From an uncultured Clostridium sp. (GTDB taxonomy: Bacteria > Bacillota_I > Bacilli_A > RF39 > UBA660), in NCBI GenBank assembly GCA_902493795.1, contig CABUQZ010000023.1, forward strand, positions 1-24,979: 24,979 bases of DNA, written 5' to 3'. Below are positions 23,102 to 24,979 of the stretch, piece by piece. A program made the position numbers and the translations under genes. The first letter of the stretch is position 1. Each line of letters opens with the position of its first letter. The notes below the pieces were generated by a model. The model had not been told where the DNA came from and ran no database searches. It saw nothing but the letters and a program-made list of their open reading frames with translations.

Positions 23102-24226
23102 ATGGATGTTTTAGATATTGTTAAAAGTGAATTACTAAAAAAAGAAGATACATTTGTAGAGTATGCTACAAAAAGCAAGGATGCCATTAGACTTTTTCAA
23201 AAGGAAGAAGATATAAGACCTGCTTTTTTTCACGATACAGATGTTATTATTCATAGCAATTCCTATGCAAGATATATGGGTAAAACTCAAGTATACTCAT
23301 TTCTTAAAGATGATCACATCTCAAAAAGAATGTTACATGTGCAGTTAGTTTCTAAAATAGCTAGAACTATAGGAAGATGCCTTAATCTAAATGAAGATTT
23401 AATTGAAGCAATCGGGTTAGGTCATGATATTGGTCATACTCCTTTAGGTCATACTGGAGAAAAATTCTTAAATGAGATATCACTTAAGGAATTAGGATGT
23501 CCTTTTATGCACAATTTACAAAGTGTTAGAACATATATGTATATTGAAAACCATGGTAAGGGATGTAATTTAACTATTCAAGTATTAGATGGAATTATGT
23601 GTCATAATGGAGAAAAACTAGAAAGAGTTTATAGACCAAAACCTAAAACTAAAGAAGAATTCTTAAATGATTTTGAAGAAGCTTCTAAGAGTGCAACGTA
23701 TGCATCTAGTTTAAATTCTATGACACTTGAAGGGTGTATTGTAAGAATATCTGATGTTATAGCGTATATTGGAAGAGATATTGAAGATGCGATAACTCTA
23801 AATAAATTAGATAGAAAGGATATTCCTCTTTCTATTACATCAGTACTTGGAAATAATAATAGAGAAATAGTAAATAATATAGTACTTGATATAATAAAAA
23901 ATAGTTATGGTAAAAACGAAATAGTGTTAAGTGAAGAAGTGTTTAATGCTGTTAATGAATTATTAAAATTTAATTATGAGAACATATATAATTATGCGAA
24001 TAATTCTAATTCATTAACATATTATAAAGAGAGTGTAAATAAACTTTTCTATTCTTTGTTAGAAGATTTAGAAAAAAATAATGATAAGAGCAAGGTATAT
24101 AAAAACTTTTTGTATGATAAAGACTCAAATTATTTAAAAAATACTAACAATAAAAAAATCGTTATAGATTATATAGCTGGTATGACTGATGAGTATTTTA
24201 TTAAACAATTAGAAGACATCTGTTAA
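23102..24226 (+). CDS. HD-domain phosphohydrolase, dGTPase-like
   Basis: A 374-aa HD hydrolase. The metal site is H79 (KRMLHVQLVSKIAR), H108-D109 and H112 (LGHDIGHTPLGHTGEKF), with a later Asp in RISDVIAYIGRDIEDA. FMHNLQSVR follows as in dNTP triphosphohydrolases. The early RHKxQVF-like segment reads ARYMGKTQVYSF and the usual RLTHT is changed to SKRMLHV, so the substrate may not be dGTP. It starts directly after the trhP2 stop (AAGGTG in its last codons). In Bacillus the corresponding place before greA holds udk. No terminator is seen; greA has its own promoter. Confidence 0.85.
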   Translation: MDVLDIVKSELLKKEDTFVEYATKSKDAIRLFQKEEDIRPAFFHDTDVIIHSNSYARYMGKTQVYSFLKDDHISKRMLHVQLVSKIARTIGRCLNLNEDLIEAIGLGHDIGHTPLGHTGEKFLNEISLKELGCPFMHNLQSVRTYMYIENHGKGCNLTIQVLDGIMCHNGEKLERVYRPKPKTKEEFLNDFEEASKSATYASSLNSMTLEGCIVRISDVIAYIGRDIEDAITLNKLDRKDIPLSITSVLGNNNREIVNNIVLDIIKNSYGKNEIVLSEEVFNAVNELLKFNYENIYNYANNSNSLTYYKESVNKLFYSLLEDLEKNNDKSKVYKNFLYDKDSNYLKNTNNKKIVIDYIAGMTDEYFIKQLEDIC

Positions 24227-24236
24227 CAAAAATTAG

Positions 24237-24265
24237 TTGACAGATACACTTGTTTGTGGTATCAT
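24237..24265 (+). promoter_or_regulatory. Promoter of greA
   Basis: A perfect -35 TTGACA (24237-24242), a 17-bp spacer and -10 TATCAT (24260-24265) with extended TG at 24257-24258. The predicted start is near 24272, about 24 nt before the ATG. This is the best promoter of the window. Confidence 0.85.
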
Positions 24266-24295
24266 TAGATGTATTGAAAAAAGAGGTGACATTTA

Positions 24296-24763
24296 ATGAA
24301 AGGTAAGAAAACGTTGTTGACTAAAGAAGGTTTAAAAGATCTTCAAGATGAATTAAATGATTTGATAAATGTAAAAAGACCTGCTAACTTAAAAGCTATA
24401 AAAGAAGCAAGAGCTCTTGGTGACTTGTCTGAAAATGCTGACTATGACGCTGCAAAAAATGATCAAGCTGAGTTAGAAGGAAGAATTAAAAAAATAGAAA
24501 AAATGCTTGAAAACTATGAGATTATCGAGAAAACTTCTAATGATATAGTTGGTCTTGGATCTACAGTTAATATAAAATATATTGATGATGATGAAGAAGA
24601 TCAATATGAAATAGTTGGAAGTCAAGAAGCTGATCCATTTATGAGCAAAATTTCAAATGAATCTCCTATTGCTAAAGCTTTATTAAATAAAAAAGTTGGA
24701 GATATAGTTGAAGTTGAAAGTCCAAATGGAGTTTATAAAATAGAAATTACTGAAATAAAATAA
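24296..24763 (+). CDS. greA: Transcription elongation factor GreA
   Basis: A 155-aa factor that rescues backtracked RNA polymerase by stimulating transcript cleavage. The N-terminal coiled coil holds LTKEGLKDLQDELNDL and ARALGDLSENADYDAAKND, with the acidic tip residues that act in the polymerase channel. The C-terminal FKBP-like domain starts at about residue 80 (GLGSTVNIKYIDDDEEDQYEIVG) and has NESPIAKALLNKKVGDIVEVESPNG. GAGGTGA (24283-24289) is 6 nt before ATG 24296. It stands alone between its own promoter and terminator. Confidence 0.96.
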   Translation: MKGKKTLLTKEGLKDLQDELNDLINVKRPANLKAIKEARALGDLSENADYDAAKNDQAELEGRIKKIEKMLENYEIIEKTSNDIVGLGSTVNIKYIDDDEEDQYEIVGSQEADPFMSKISNESPIAKALLNKKVGDIVEVESPNGVYKIEITEIK

Positions 24764-24767
24764 ATTT

Positions 24768-24800
24768 AAAACTTGTAATCTTTTGATTATAAGTTTTTTT
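24768..24800 (+). terminator. Terminator of greA
   Basis: AACTTGTAATC (24770-24780) pairs with GATTATAAGTT (24785-24795) with one G-U around a TTTT loop, followed by a T tract to 24800. Confidence 0.9.
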
Positions 24801-24861
24801 GTGACAATCTAAATAAAGTCAAGTTTAATTTTGCATTTAGTTTTTATATTTTATTGCATAA

Positions 24862-24890
24862 CAAAAAAGACCTACTAAGGTAGATTTTTA
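24862..24890. terminator. Weak hairpin CTAC/GTAG between A and T runs
   Basis: The CTAC/GTAG stem (about 24872-24883) is flanked by an A run upstream and a T run downstream, so it could act on either strand. It has only four strong pairs with mismatches beyond. It may end a minus-strand gene lying beyond the window. Confidence 0.35.
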
Positions 24891-24906
24891 AAATTTTTTA
24901 TGTTAT

Positions 24907-24956
24907 ATTATTTTTGCACATATAGGGAATTATTTTTGCACATAGCGAAAATAATT
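24907..24956. repeat. Direct repeat plus 12-bp inverted repeat at the right edge
   Basis: A perfect 16-nt direct repeat ATTATTTTTGCACATA lies at 24907-24922 and 24929-24944 (period 22). The second copy is part of a 12-bp hairpin: AATTATTTTTGC (24928-24939) pairs with GCGAAAATAATT (24945-24956), one T-G, loop ACATA. It may be regulator binding sites or the terminal repeats of a mobile element that starts beyond the window. Confidence 0.5.
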
Positions 24957-24979
24957 CTTAATAATTTAGTAGAACAAGC

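Overview
The window is very AT-rich and uses the ATG/GTG/TTG starts and strong AGGAGGTGAT-type ribosome binding sites of low-GC Firmicutes. Gene order in two blocks (rlmN-stp-prkC-rsgA-rpe and ireB-ruvX-yrzB-mltG-trmR-trhP1-trhP2-...-greA) matches class Bacilli. The extreme AT bias, a few sporulation-derived genes and no other spore genes in view fit an uncultured, probably host-associated lineage of Bacilli. The species cannot be named from the sequence alone.

Layout. 1-2083: a membrane hybrid histidine kinase with its own promoter and terminator. 2099-4046: a short-chain dehydrogenase overlapping a PLP-dependent YnbB-type (methionine gamma-lyase/'aluminium resistance') protein. 4109-5841: a sporulation-derived trio, SpoIIIAH-like protein, a GerE-like LuxR-type regulator (4678-4881, with no ATG/GTG/TTG start) and a double GerMN-domain protein. 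5883-5959: tRNA-Arg(TCT) with its own promoter and terminator. 5960-9832: an accessory stretch between the tRNA and rlmN holding a phage-type holin/endolysin pair, a small HNH-like protein and two unrecognised proteins. Almost every unit is closed by its own hairpin terminator, and one terminator is present in two near-identical copies about 1 kb apart.

9885-14991: a tight operon of RlmN, PP2C phosphatase, PASTA kinase PrkC, the GTPase RsgA and ribulose-phosphate epimerase. 15068-16708: PRC-barrel protein, lipoprotein signal peptidase and RluD-family pseudouridine synthase. A small minus-strand TspO-like membrane protein (16705-17088) converges on rluD. 17155-18300: rhomboid protease.

18352-24226: IreB, RuvX, DUF1292 protein, MltG, the TrmR/TrhP1/TrhP2 set for 5-methoxyuridine at tRNA wobble position 34, and an HD phosphohydrolase. 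24296-24763: greA with a textbook promoter and terminator. The window ends in a direct-repeat/hairpin structure that may be the edge of something outside it.

Functional links: the Ser/Thr kinase, its phosphatase and two proteins known elsewhere as kinase substrates (IreB, RsgA) lie in one 8 kb stretch, next to cell-wall (MltG, LspA) and translation/tRNA-modification genes. The parts most worth a second look are the GerE-like gene with its non-standard start, the tRNA-adjacent accessory region with its twin terminators and a possible switch-like RNA, and the repeats at the right edge.
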